From: Rhodobacterales bacterium HKCCSP123
GTDB taxonomy: Bacteria; Pseudomonadota; Alphaproteobacteria; Rhodobacterales; Rhodobacteraceae
Assembly: GCA_015689745.1 (NCBI GenBank)
Contig: WVSO01000001.1
Coordinates: 94,575 to 158,574 of the forward strand
DNA: 64,000 bases
Direction: 5' to 3'
The translations under genes were made by a program, and so were the position numbers. This document shows, one piece after another, positions 37,749 through 46,030 of this stretch (positions within the stretch are counted from its first letter, which is position 1; the number at the start of each line of letters is the position of its first letter). The notes under the pieces were generated by a model. That model worked only from the letters and a program-made list of their open reading frames with translations. It did no database searches and was not told the origin of the DNA.

Positions 37749-39005
37749 TCAGGCCACGGGCCGCAGCCGCCGCGCGAAGACCGCGCTCAGGCCCAGCATC
37801 GCCGCCGCGGTGCCAAGGCAGGCGGGCAAGCCGCCCACCTGGTAGCTCACCCCCGACAACAGCGTGCCCAGAAGCCGCCCCGCGGCATTGGCCATGTAGT
37901 AGAACCCCACGTCCATCGTCACCCGCTCGGCCCGCGTGAAGGCGAGGATCAGGTAGGAATGCAAGGCCGAGTTCACCGCGAAGACCGCGCCGAACCCCAG
38001 CAGCCCCGCGATCAGCGTCACGGTCAGCCACGGCGCGGGCGCGCCCGCCCATGCCACTAGCACGGCCAGCGCCGCGGGCAACACCGCCAGCGCGCCCGCC
38101 CAGATCCAGGCGCTTCCGATCAGCGCCGCATCGCCCCGCGCCTCGGCCCGCAACAGCCGCGGCGCGCTGGCCTGCACCGCGCCGTAAAGGATGATCCAGA
38201 CCGCCATGAACGTCCCGATGGTGAAGAAGGCCACCCGGTTCCCCTCGACCGTCCCATCCGACAGGACCGCGTAGAAATAGACCGGGATGCCCACCACGAA
38301 CCACACGTCGCGCGCCCCGAACAGGAACACCCGCGCCGCCGACAGCCAGTTGACGTTGGCCGAGTCCGAGAACACCTCGCGGACCTTCGCCCCCTTCCGG
38401 CCCGCGGCCAGGCCTGGCGGCATCTTCACCGCCACCGCCAGCAGGATCGCCGCCAGCACGCCTGCCATGCCCAGCACCGCCGGCACGAACCCCGCCAGCG
38501 CCAGCAGCGCCGCACCCAACAGGAACCCCAGCCCCTTCACCGCGTTCTTCGACCCGGTCAGCAGCGCCACCCAGCGAAAGAGGCCCCCGCCCTCCGTCGG
38601 GGCCAGCAGCTTCACCGCCGATTTCGACGACATCTTCGACAGGTCCTTGGCCACGCCCGACAGGCCCTGAACGACCATCACGAACACGACCGAGGCCGCG
38701 ACGCCCCACTCCGGGTCCAGCTGCGCCAGCGCCAGAAGCGCCACGATCTGCAACCCCAGCCCTGCGTAAAGCGTCGAGGTCAGCCCGAACCGCGCCGCGA
38801 TCCAGCCCGCCGACAGGTTGGTCACGATCCCGGCGACTTCATATAGAAGAAACAGATACGCCAGCTGCACCGGGGAGAACCCCAGCCTGTGAAAATGCAG
38901 CAAGACCAGCATCCTGAGCGCGCCATCGGTCAGCATGAAGGCCCAATAGGCCGCCGTGACCGCGACATAGGCCGCCAGCCCCTCGGGCCGCGCGCCGTCG
39001 CTCAT
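37749..39005 (-). CDS. arsJ: ArsJ, organoarsenical (1-arseno-3-phosphoglycerate) efflux MFS transporter
   Basis: A 418-residue major-facilitator protein with about 11-12 membrane segments. It is the third gene of an arsenate operon. ArsJ-like text includes [28 protein letters not shown] near the start, [30 protein letters not shown] and [21 protein letters not shown]. ArsJ exports the unstable 1-arseno-3-phosphoglycerate made by the adjacent GAPDH from arsenate, and so confers arsenate resistance. The start overlaps the GAPDH stop by 4 bp. Confidence 0.93.
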   Translation of the reverse strand: MSDGARPEGLAAYVAVTAAYWAFMLTDGALRMLVLLHFHRLGFSPVQLAYLFLLYEVAGIVTNLSAGWIAARFGLTSTLYAGLGLQIVALLALAQLDPEWGVAASVVFVMVVQGLSGVAKDLSKMSSKSAVKLLAPTEGGGLFRWVALLTGSKNAVKGLGFLLGAALLALAGFVPAVLGMAGVLAAILLAVAVKMPPGLAAGRKGAKVREVFSDSANVNWLSAARVFLFGARDVWFVVGIPVYFYAVLSDGTVEGNRVAFFTIGTFMAVWIILYGAVQASAPRLLRAEARGDAALIGSAWIWAGALAVLPAALAVLVAWAGAPAPWLTVTLIAGLLGFGAVFAVNSALHSYLILAFTRAERVTMDVGFYYMANAAGRLLGTLLSGVSYQVGGLPACLGTAAAMLGLSAVFARRLRPVA

Positions 39006-40000
39006 GGCGCGGCACCCACCATCAAGGCCACGTCGACAAGCCGATGGGCATAGCCCATCTCGTTGTCATACCAGGCGTAAACCTTCACCTGCGTGCCGTT
39101 CACCACCATCGTGGAGGGCGCATCGACGATGCCCGAGCGCGTGTCATTGGTGTAATCGGCACTGACGAGCGGCCGGGTCTCATACCCGAGGATGCCATTC
39201 AGCGGCCCATCGGCGGCGAGGCGGAACATCTCGTTCACCTCCTCCGCCGTCGTCTCGCGCTCCACCTCGAAGACGCAATCCGTCAGGGACGCGTTCAGCA
39301 ACGGCACCCGCACCGCATGGCCGTTCAGCTTGCCGGTCAACTCGGGATAGATCAGCGTGATCGCCGTGGCGCTGCCCGTCGTCGTGGGGATGAGCGAATT
39401 CAACGCCGAGCGCGCGCGGCGCAGGTCCTTGGCGGGCCGGTCCACGATGGTCTGCGTGTTCGTCACGTCATGGATCGTCGTGATCGAGCCGTGCTTGATC
39501 CCCAACACCTCGTGGATCACCTTCACCACCGGGGCTAGGCAATTGGTCGTGCAACTCGCCGCCGTCACGATCCGATGCGCGGCAGGGTCGTAGATGTCAT
39601 GGTTCACGCCATAGACGATATTCGCCGCCCCGCCGTCCTTGACCGGCGCACTCACGACAACCCGCTTCACGCCCGCGTCGAAATAGGGCTGAAGCTTCGC
39701 TTCGGTCTTGAACACGCCCGTGCAGTCGATCACCACGTCAACCCCGTCGAGCGGCAGCTTCGCCGGATCACGTTCGTTGAAGACCGGCAAGCGCAGACCG
39801 TCGATGGTGAGGGCCGCGTCATCCGACGCGAACTCCGCATCCCACCGCCCATGCACCGTGTCGAATTCCAGCAGATGCGCATGCATCGCCGCATCCCCCA
39901 CCGCGTCGTTCAGCCAGGCGATCTTCGCCCCCCGCTCCAGCAAGGGTCGCAGGGCCAGTTTCCCGATCCGGCCAAGGCCGTTCAGCGCATAGGTGGTCAT
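39002..40000 (-). CDS. ArsJ-associated glyceraldehyde-3-phosphate dehydrogenase
   Basis: A 332-residue GAPDH with NAD motif [15 protein letters not shown] at the N terminus and the catalytic Cys in [18 protein letters not shown]. This paralogue belongs to the arsenate-detoxifying pair with ArsJ rather than central glycolysis, by its position (4-bp overlaps with the gene on each side). It forms 1-arseno-3-phosphoglycerate from glyceraldehyde-3-phosphate and arsenate. The start at 40000 (MTTYALNG) is family-consistent; the longer frame enters arsR-arsC. Confidence 0.93.
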   Translation of the reverse strand: MTTYALNGLGRIGKLALRPLLERGAKIAWLNDAVGDAAMHAHLLEFDTVHGRWDAEFASDDAALTIDGLRLPVFNERDPAKLPLDGVDVVIDCTGVFKTEAKLQPYFDAGVKRVVVSAPVKDGGAANIVYGVNHDIYDPAAHRIVTAASCTTNCLAPVVKVIHEVLGIKHGSITTIHDVTNTQTIVDRPAKDLRRARSALNSLIPTTTGSATAITLIYPELTGKLNGHAVRVPLLNASLTDCVFEVERETTAEEVNEMFRLAADGPLNGILGYETRPLVSADYTNDTRSGIVDAPSTMVVNGTQVKVYAWYDNEMGYAHRLVDVALMVGAAP

Positions 40001-40836
40001 TCGGGCGTCTCCTGCCGTGCGATATCGTCCAACGCGGTCTGCTGCGCGATCCGGTCCAGCGCCTCCAGCGGCAGCGCCGCGAAGGCGCTGATCCGGTGGC
40101 GCAACATGCCGTAGGCCTGTTGAAAGGCGAGCATCCGCTCGGCCTCGGTCCCCTCGGCCTTCACCGGGTCCGGCGTGCCCCAATGCGCGGTCAGCGGCTG
40201 GCCCGGCCAGGTCGGACATTCCTCGTTCGCGGCACGGTCGCAGACCGTGAAGACGAAATCGAATTCCGGCGCGTCCGCGCCCTGGAATTCGGTCACGTCC
40301 TTGGCGCGCAGCGCGGCGGTGTCATAGCCCTTGTCGGCCAGCATCCTCACCGCCAGCGGGTTCAGCTGCGACTGGGGCCGGGTGCCCGCCGAAAACACCT
40401 CGAACCGGCCCCCGCCTTCCTTGCGCAGGATCGATTCGGCAAAGATCGAGCGGGCGGAATTGCCCGTGCAGATGAACAGAACGCGGTAACGCGGGTCGTT
40501 CATGGGTCTTGCCCCCCTCGTGTCGGTCAACGCCACGGGCGGGCACAGGTCCGGCCGCCCCCGGCAACAGTCGGTCCAGAGCGCCCCGGTCATCCCGCGC
40601 AACCCCTGAAGGTCCGCACCGTAGCGCAGGGACGTGCCCGCCCGCTCCCGCAGGATCAGGCCCACCCGCATCAACTCGGCCAGGTGCGCGCTCAGCGTGT
40701 TGGCCTTCACACCCAGCACCTCTGCGATCTCGCCTGCCGGAACGCGGTCCGGATGCCGACGCATCAGCAGGCGCAGCACGTCGAGCCGGGCCGGATGGCC
40801 AAGCGCGGCGAATCTCTCGGTGATCTCTATTTCCAT
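39997..40836 (-). CDS. ArsR-ArsC fusion: arsenic-responsive repressor and arsenate reductase
   Basis: A 279-residue fusion. Residues 1-90 are an ArsR/SmtB winged helix ([16 protein letters not shown], then [24 protein letters not shown]). Cys residues at 90, 91 and 98 ([10 protein letters not shown]) could sense As(III). From about 112 a low-molecular-weight phosphatase-type ArsC follows, with the P-loop [19 protein letters not shown] (catalytic C123) and [13 protein letters not shown] carrying further redox Cys. A fusion of sensor and reductase lets one protein regulate and detoxify. The start is at 40836, inside an inverted repeat; the operon continues to GAPDH and ArsJ. Confidence 0.92.
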   Translation of the reverse strand: MEIEITERFAALGHPARLDVLRLLMRRHPDRVPAGEIAEVLGVKANTLSAHLAELMRVGLILRERAGTSLRYGADLQGLRGMTGALWTDCCRGRPDLCPPVALTDTRGARPMNDPRYRVLFICTGNSARSIFAESILRKEGGGRFEVFSAGTRPQSQLNPLAVRMLADKGYDTAALRAKDVTEFQGADAPEFDFVFTVCDRAANEECPTWPGQPLTAHWGTPDPVKAEGTEAERMLAFQQAYGMLRHRISAFAALPLEALDRIAQQTALDDIARQETPE

Positions 40837-40850
40837 AATTCGTGAATTAT
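40835..40850. promoter_or_regulatory. Candidate ArsR operator over the arsR-arsC start
   Basis: ATAATTCGTGAATTAT is a perfect inverted repeat (7-bp arms, 2-base centre). It overlaps the arsR-arsC start codon (40834-40836) and is AT-rich in a GC-rich genome. ArsR/SmtB repressors bind such 12-2-12 or shorter dyads near the start. Autorepression is inferred. Confidence 0.65.
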
Positions 40851-40975
40851 CGAATTTGGTACCCGAAACAAGTGAAGCTTTTGCGACAGACCCACGCGCC
40901 CCCGGGGCAGCGCTTGCAAATGCCCCGTATCCTGACAAAAGAGATCGGATTGACGACACCAAGGACCCGGAGGCC

Positions 40976-42670
40976 ATGGCCCACCGCGCCAGATCCCACC
41001 ACCCGCGCCGCCTGACCGCGCTGGCCTGGCTGGCCGCGAGCCTCTGCATCCTGCCGATGGTCGCCGTGGCCATCGCCGCGATGGGCGGCGGGCCGGGCAC
41101 GCTCGCGGGCCTCGCGGGCAGCGTCCTGCCGCGCTACGCGGGCACCACGGCGCTGCTCGTGGTGATCGTGGGAATCGGCACCGCCGTGATCGGCACCTCG
41201 ACCGCGTGGCTGGTGACCGCCACCCGCTTCCCCGGCCGCCGCATCCTCGAGATCGCGCTCGCCCTCCCGCTCACCCTCCCGGCCTATGTGCTGGCCTATG
41301 CCTATACCGACCTGCTCGACCACCCCGGCTGGGTGCAATCCACGCTCCGCGACCTCACCGGCTGGGGCCCGCGCGACTACTGGTTCCCGGAAATCCGATC
41401 GCTCGGCGGGGCGGCGGCGATGCTCACCCTCGTCCTCTACCCTTACGTCTACCTGCTCGCCCGCGCGGCCTTCCTCCGGCAATCCTCCACCGCCTATATC
41501 GCTGCCCGCACGCTCGGGCAGGGCCCCTGGGGCGCCTTCTTCCGCGTCTCCGTCCCGGTCGCCCGCCCCGCCATCGCGGGCGGCGTCCTGCTTGCCCTGA
41601 TGGAGACGCTCGCCGATTACGGCACCACCGCCTATTTCGGCGTCCAGACCTTCGCCACCGGCATCTATGTCAGCTGGTTCGGCCTCTTCGACCGCGCCGC
41701 CGCCGCGCAGCTGGCGCTCTGCCTGCTGGTCGTGGCGCTCACCCTCGCCACCATCGAGCGCCGCCAGCGCCGCCACCTGCGCCACCACGACGCCGGGCGC
41801 CGCTTCGAGCGGATGGAGCCGCCCCAGCTCCGCGGCCGCGCCGCCGCAGGGGCGATCATCGTCTGCGGCCTGCCGGTCCTCTTCGGCTTCCTGCTGCCCA
41901 CGCTCCTGCTGGTCACGCTCGCATGGGACTCGAGCCAACTGCTCTTCACCCCCCGCTACCTCGGCTTCCTGCAGAACTCCCTCACGCTGGCCTCCATCGC
42001 CGCGCTGCTGACGGTGGCCGCCGCCATCACGATGGGCTTCAACGCCCGCCTGCACCCCACCCGCAGCGCGCGGACCGCCATGCGCATCGCGGGCATCGGC
42101 TACGCCGTGCCGGGCGGCGTGATCGCGGTGGGGCTCTTGTTCCCCTTCGCCGCCTTCGACAACGCCCTCGACCGGGTGATGGAGGCGAATTTCGGCATCG
42201 ACACCGGCCTTCTCATCACCGGTTCCATCTGGCTGATGATCGCGGCCTACATGGTCCGTTTCATGGCCGTCGCGCTGAACACCTACGAATCCGGCCTCGC
42301 CACGCTGAACCCCAATGTCGACGCGGTGGCCCGCACGCTCGGCCACGGCCCCGCCCCGATGCTCAGGCGCATCCACGTCCCGATCCTGCAACCCTCGATC
42401 TTGACGGCGCTCCTGATCGTCTTCGTCGACGTGATGAAGGAGCTGCCCGCCACCCTCATCCTGCGCCCCTTCAACTACGACACGCTGGCGGTGCAGGCCC
42501 ACCGCCTCGCCTCCGACGAACGCCTCTCTGAGGCCGCCGTCCCCAGCCTCGTCATCGGCGCGGTCGGCCTGATCCCCGTGGCGATCCTGTGCTGGAGCAT
42601 CGGGCGCGAGAGCCGCCCCGTCGGCAACGCCGTGGACGCAGCCCAGGGGCAGGTGCAGCGGGGGGTGTGA
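40976..42670 (+). CDS. Iron ABC transporter permease (FbpB/SfuB/AfuB type)
   Basis: A 564-residue permease with two tandem membrane halves, each holding a BPD_transp_1 core: LPLTLPAYVLAYAYTDLLD and YVYLLARAAFLRQSSTAYIAARTLGQGPWGAFFRVSVPVARPAIAGG in the first half, then AVPGGVIAVGLLFPF, VDAVARTLGHGPAPMLRRIHVPILQPSILTALLIVFVDVMKELPATLILRPF in the second. The EAA-type loops match Fe(III) importers. The start at 40976 has GGAGG nearby. No ATPase gene is seen; the Fe-binding protein is 0.9 kb away on the other strand. Confidence 0.9.
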   Translation: MAHRARSHHPRRLTALAWLAASLCILPMVAVAIAAMGGGPGTLAGLAGSVLPRYAGTTALLVVIVGIGTAVIGTSTAWLVTATRFPGRRILEIALALPLTLPAYVLAYAYTDLLDHPGWVQSTLRDLTGWGPRDYWFPEIRSLGGAAAMLTLVLYPYVYLLARAAFLRQSSTAYIAARTLGQGPWGAFFRVSVPVARPAIAGGVLLALMETLADYGTTAYFGVQTFATGIYVSWFGLFDRAAAAQLALCLLVVALTLATIERRQRRHLRHHDAGRRFERMEPPQLRGRAAAGAIIVCGLPVLFGFLLPTLLLVTLAWDSSQLLFTPRYLGFLQNSLTLASIAALLTVAAAITMGFNARLHPTRSARTAMRIAGIGYAVPGGVIAVGLLFPFAAFDNALDRVMEANFGIDTGLLITGSIWLMIAAYMVRFMAVALNTYESGLATLNPNVDAVARTLGHGPAPMLRRIHVPILQPSILTALLIVFVDVMKELPATLILRPFNYDTLAVQAHRLASDERLSEAAVPSLVIGAVGLIPVAILCWSIGRESRPVGNAVDAAQGQVQRGV

Positions 42671-42683
42671 GGGGGGCGTTCAC

Positions 42684-42760
42684 GGTAGAGCGTGAGGGAC
42701 CGCACGCCCCCCGAGCCCCGGACGGACACCGGGGCTCCTTGGTCACGGAGCTTCTCTACC
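42684..42760 (+). terminator. Nested hairpins after the iron permease
   Basis: An inner stem GAGCCCCGG, 7-base loop, CCGGGGCTC (42713-42737) is perfect over 9 bp. An outer pair GGTAGAG (42684-42690) and CTCTACC (42754-42760), with GTGA/ACC-type pairing between, extends the fold. The inner hairpin is the likely terminator for the permease and may work for the facing DsrE-like gene too. There is no U-tract after it. Confidence 0.5.
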
Positions 42761-42814
42761 CATGGTCGGACGCGCGCGTCCGGGGATCGGACGGGCTGCC
42801 GCCGCAGGCGGTCG

Positions 42815-43276
42815 TCAGGGCCGGATCATGAAGTAGCCCTGGTCGCTGAGTTCCATCAGGCGGATGATTCCGCCGGGAACGACCCGCGCATTCGGCACGA
42901 TCTCGATGTCCTGCCCCGCCGCCCTGCTCATCCCGGCAATCGTGTTGCCGCACGCCGAGATCGTCACATTGGGAACGCTGTCCGTGAAACTCAGGACACG
43001 CTCCAGGACGGGTGACGTGTCGGTGCGGAGCATGTGGAGACCGGCGTTGTAGGCCACGATCTCGATCTCGTAGTCTTCTCCCCTCTCCAGGAAGTACTGA
43101 GACATGTTCGACGCATTGTTCAGGACTTTCGTGAACGTACCCGGGCTGTCATCGCTGACTTGGATGACGATCCGGTGCGTGTCATGCGGCGGCGCATCGT
43201 CATGCGCCTGCGCCGCGCTGCCGAGAACCAGTCCCGCCAGAGCGATAGCGGTGAAGAACCGACGTGTGACTTCCAT
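42815..43276 (-). CDS. Secreted DsrE-like protein
   Basis: A 153-residue protein with a signal peptide (1-22, ending VLGSAAQA) and a DsrE/DsrF-like alpha-beta domain: HRIVIQVSDDSPGTFTKVLNNASNMSQYF, YEIEIVAYNAGLHML and ISACGNTIAGMSR. A single Cys in SACGNT is at a position often occupied by a sulfur-accepting Cys in DsrE proteins. Periplasmic location is predicted. Function is unknown; sulfur handling is an inference only. The start at 43276 has GGGAGG seven bases upstream. It lies between the two iron-transport genes. Confidence 0.75.
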   Translation of the reverse strand: MEVTRRFFTAIALAGLVLGSAAQAHDDAPPHDTHRIVIQVSDDSPGTFTKVLNNASNMSQYFLERGEDYEIEIVAYNAGLHMLRTDTSPVLERVLSFTDSVPNVTISACGNTIAGMSRAAGQDIEIVPNARVVPGGIIRLMELSDQGYFMIRP

Positions 43277-43380
43277 GTTTTCCTCCCTGTCTTGCCCACT
43301 GACGCCAACGCACGGCACCCGTTAACCAGGACACGGTGAACCGCCGCCGGTCAGCGCAATTCATCTTGGGTAGAGGAATG

Positions 43381-43393
43381 AAATTTGCGCAAC
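43381..43393. promoter_or_regulatory. AATTTGCGCAAC box upstream of the DsrE-like gene
   Basis: The 8-bp palindrome TTGCGCAA lies at 43385-43392 within AAATTTGCGCAAC, about 105 bp before the DsrE-like start. Twelve bases (AATTTGCGCAAC) are shared, on the opposite strand, with a box at 56796-56807 between ilvE and the petP-like gene. It may be an operator for the same regulator. Confidence 0.5.
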
Positions 43394-43566
43394 AAAATAT
43401 TGCCAATGTTTATAAATTGATATCGGACCTTCCGATCGCCTTCCGGAAGCCGGGCAAGGGCATCACCAAGGGCCGCGTCGCCCGCACAGCTGGCCTTGGT
43501 GTGTCGAGGAACGAACACCGGCTCTCCGGCCTTCGCGGTCCCCTATCCCTGACCTTTCGCCCCCAC

Positions 43567-43592
43567 AAAAAACGGGCGCCTTCGGGCGCCCG
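43567..43592 (-). terminator. Rho-independent terminator of the Fe(III)-binding protein gene
   Basis: On the minus strand CGGGCGCC-CGAA-GGCGCCCG (43592-43573) is a perfect 8-bp stem with a tetraloop, directly followed by six T. It is 26 bp after the stop codon. This is a textbook intrinsic terminator. Confidence 0.9.
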
Positions 43593-43617
43593 CTTCCATC
43601 CTCAGCCGTCGTAGGGA

Positions 43618-44637
43618 TCACTCCCACCCGGCCCCGTTCAGCACCTCGACCGCCGCGCCGACGTTGGCCGCGATGTCGCTCAGGTCGATCGTGTCCGGCC
43701 GGAAGATCCCCAGCGCCGCGACCGAGGGCGACAGGCCCACGCCCGGAACCGCCGGGTATTCGTCGTTGCCAGCCGAGAAATACTCCTGTGCCTGCTCCGA
43801 CGCGAGATACTCCAGGAACAGCACCGCGTTCTCGCGGTTCGGCGCATGCGCCGCCACGCCGCCGCCCGACACGTTCATATGCGCGCCGATGTCGTTCTGG
43901 TTCGGGAAGACCCAGCCGATGTTGGCCAGCTGCTCCGGCGTGATCTGGTCGTCGCCCTCGCGGATGATCCGCGAGAAATAATAGGTGTTCGACATCGCGA
44001 TGTCGCATTCCCCCGAGGCGATGCCGCGCAGCTGGTCGGTGTCGCCGCCCTGCGGGGCGCGGGCGAAGTTGCCCACCACGGCCTCGGCCCAGTCGGCCAC
44101 CGCCTCCTGCCCCAGATGCGCGATCAGCGCCGCCGTGATGTTCTGCGTGTAGACGTTCGTCGAAGACCGGATGCAGACCATCCCCTCGTACTCGGGGTTC
44201 GCAAGATCCTGGTAGGTCAGCGGCGGGTTCTCGACCTCGGTCTTGTCGTAGAACAGTATCCGCGCGCGCTGCGAGAAGGCGAACCAGTGGTTGCCGTCAT
44301 CCTGCAGGTAGGCCGGGATGCGCGTCTCCAGCACCGCGCTCTCGACCGGCTGCAACAGCCCCATCTCGGTCGCGCGGGCCAGCCGCACGGTGTCGACGGT
44401 CAGGAAGACATCGGCCGGGCTGTTCGCCCCCTCGGCCTGCATCCGCGCGATCAGCTCGTCGGCGTTGCCCTCGATCCGGTTGATGGTGATGCCGGTGGCC
44501 TCGGTGAAGTCGGAATAGAGCCGCTCGTCGGTGTCGTAATGGCGCGAGGAATACAGGTTCAGTTCCTGCGCCTGCGCCGCGGTCAGGGTCGAGGCGGCGA
44601 TGGCGGTGCCCAGGAGGGCGGCAAGCGTGCGGGTCAT
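43618..44637 (-). CDS. Fe(III) ABC transporter substrate-binding protein (FbpA/FutA family)
   Basis: A 339-residue periplasmic ferric-ion receptor. A signal peptide (1 to about 23, ending TAAQAQ) precedes ELNLYSSRHYDTDERLYSDFTEATGI, the FbpA N-terminal signature. Paired Tyr in MSNTYYFSRI match the iron-coordinating Tyr-Tyr of the family. The start at 44637 with GGGAG upstream is preferred over the frame beginning at 44661. A TGA-N9-TCA iron box lies in the promoter region. The permease partner is 0.9 kb away; the ATPase is not seen. Confidence 0.93.
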   Translation of the reverse strand: MTRTLAALLGTAIAASTLTAAQAQELNLYSSRHYDTDERLYSDFTEATGITINRIEGNADELIARMQAEGANSPADVFLTVDTVRLARATEMGLLQPVESAVLETRIPAYLQDDGNHWFAFSQRARILFYDKTEVENPPLTYQDLANPEYEGMVCIRSSTNVYTQNITAALIAHLGQEAVADWAEAVVGNFARAPQGGDTDQLRGIASGECDIAMSNTYYFSRIIREGDDQITPEQLANIGWVFPNQNDIGAHMNVSGGGVAAHAPNRENAVLFLEYLASEQAQEYFSAGNDEYPAVPGVGLSPSVAALGIFRPDTIDLSDIAANVGAAVEVLNGAGWE

Positions 44638-44671
44638 GTGAGACTCCCTGGTGATCTGCAACGGATATACC

Positions 44672-44686
44672 TGACTGATTTACTCA
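44672..44686. promoter_or_regulatory. Iron-responsive box TGA-N9-TCA upstream of the Fe-binding protein gene
   Basis: TGACTGATTTACTCA matches the TGA-N9-TCA consensus called the Iron-Rhodo-box in Rhodobacterales (Rodionov and colleagues), linked to RirA-type iron regulation. It sits 35 bp upstream of the ATG at 44637. The box may also affect the divergent MFS gene. Regulation is inferred from the match. Confidence 0.65.
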
Positions 44687-44818
44687 GCTGGGTTGCCGCC
44701 CTTGAACCCCATCGCGCGGCCGCTGTCAACAATCCCGACAAAAAGGATCAGAAACCGCGCCCGCTTGTCGCGGCCCGGCCCCCGGTGCAGGGTCCGCCCG
44801 CAAGAGGGGGGAACCACC

Positions 44819-45994
44819 ATGCGCGCCGGGATCGCCTTCCTGATCGCCGCCTACATGCTCAGCCAGTTCTACCGCGCCTTCCTCGCGGTGCTGGCCCCTG
44901 CGTTGCAGGCCGATCTCGGGGCGACCACGGGCGACCTCGCCCGCGCCTCGGGGCTGTGGTTCGCGGCCTTCGCGCTGATGCAGCTGCCGGTGGGCTGGGC
45001 GCTCGACCACCTCGGGCCGCGGCGCACGGCCTCGGCCCTGTTCCTTCTCGGCGGCGCAGGCGGCGCCACGCTCTTTGCCACGGCGCACAGCCCCGGCATG
45101 CTGACGGCAGCGATGGTCCTCATCGGCATCGGCTGCGCGCCCGTGCTGATGTCCACCTATTACATCTTCGCCCGGACCTTTTCGGCGGCGATCTTCGGCA
45201 CGCTCGCGGGCGTCACGGTCGGGCTCTCCTCGCTCGGCAACATCCTCGCCGCGGCGCCGCTGGCCACCCTGATCGAGGCCTTCGGCTGGCGCGCCACCGT
45301 CGGCGGCTTCGCCGCGCTCACGGCGGCCATCGCCATCGCCATAGCCCTCCTCGTCCGCGACCCGGAAAAGCCGGATGGCGAGGCGAGGGGCTCGCTCCTG
45401 GACCTGCTCAGCATGCCGCAGCTCTGGCCGATCCTCGTGATGATGTTCGTCTGCTATTTCCCGGCTGCCGGGCTGCGGGGCCTCTGGATCAGCCCCTACC
45501 TCGCCGACCGCTTCGGCGCGGAGCTTGCGCAACTGGGCACCGCGACCCTCGTCATGGGCCTTGCCATGGTGGCGGGCAATTTCGCCTATGGCCCCGCCGA
45601 CCGCCTGTTTCGCAGCCGCAAGGGTCCGATCCTGGTGGGCAATCTCGGTGTCGCGGCCCTCTGCCTCGCGTTCTGGGCGATGCCCCCGTCAAGCGCCGCG
45701 GCGGCGATCACCATGTTCGCCCTCATCGGCCTGCTGGGCGCGTCCTATCCCATCGTCATCAGCCACGGGCGCAGCTTCTGCCCCCCGCACCTGACGGGGC
45801 GGGGGGTGACGCTGCTGAACCTGTTCGGAATGGGCGGGGCGGGAGTGATGCAGTTCGCCTCCGGTCCCACTTTCGCGACCCTGGCCGAAACCCGCACCGG
45901 GGCAGAGGCCTACGGCGCGCTTTTCGGCCTCATCGGCCTCGCGATCCTGATCGGCCTCGCGATCTACAGCCGGGCCGAGGACCGGACCGGCTGA
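44819..45994 (+). CDS. MFS transporter
   Basis: A 391-residue major-facilitator protein with about 12 membrane segments. The MFS A-motif-like LDHLGPRRTAS follows the second helix, and SSLGNILAAAPLATLIEAFGWRA is in the first half. The wording IGCAPVLMSTYYIFARTFSAA resembles nitrate/nitrite-porter-like and sugar-phosphate-like MFS proteins, but the substrate is not deducible. GAGGGGGGAACC lies before the ATG at 44819. It is divergent from the FbpA-like gene and shares a region with the iron box. Confidence 0.85.
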   Translation: MRAGIAFLIAAYMLSQFYRAFLAVLAPALQADLGATTGDLARASGLWFAAFALMQLPVGWALDHLGPRRTASALFLLGGAGGATLFATAHSPGMLTAAMVLIGIGCAPVLMSTYYIFARTFSAAIFGTLAGVTVGLSSLGNILAAAPLATLIEAFGWRATVGGFAALTAAIAIAIALLVRDPEKPDGEARGSLLDLLSMPQLWPILVMMFVCYFPAAGLRGLWISPYLADRFGAELAQLGTATLVMGLAMVAGNFAYGPADRLFRSRKGPILVGNLGVAALCLAFWAMPPSSAAAAITMFALIGLLGASYPIVISHGRSFCPPHLTGRGVTLLNLFGMGGAGVMQFASGPTFATLAETRTGAEAYGALFGLIGLAILIGLAIYSRAEDRTG

Positions 45995-46030
45995 CGCAGG
46001 GTGGGCGCTGCCGCCCACCGCGCCGACGCC

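Larger units (their letters stand above)
43277..43617. other. 341-bp region between FbpA-like gene and DsrE-like gene
   Basis: No gene is visible. It contains the DsrE-like promoter side with an AT-rich block (43381-43430) and the box AAATTTGCGCAAC, and the FbpA-like terminator near 43567-43592. The part between (43440-43560) is ordinary GC-rich sequence. Confidence 0.6.
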
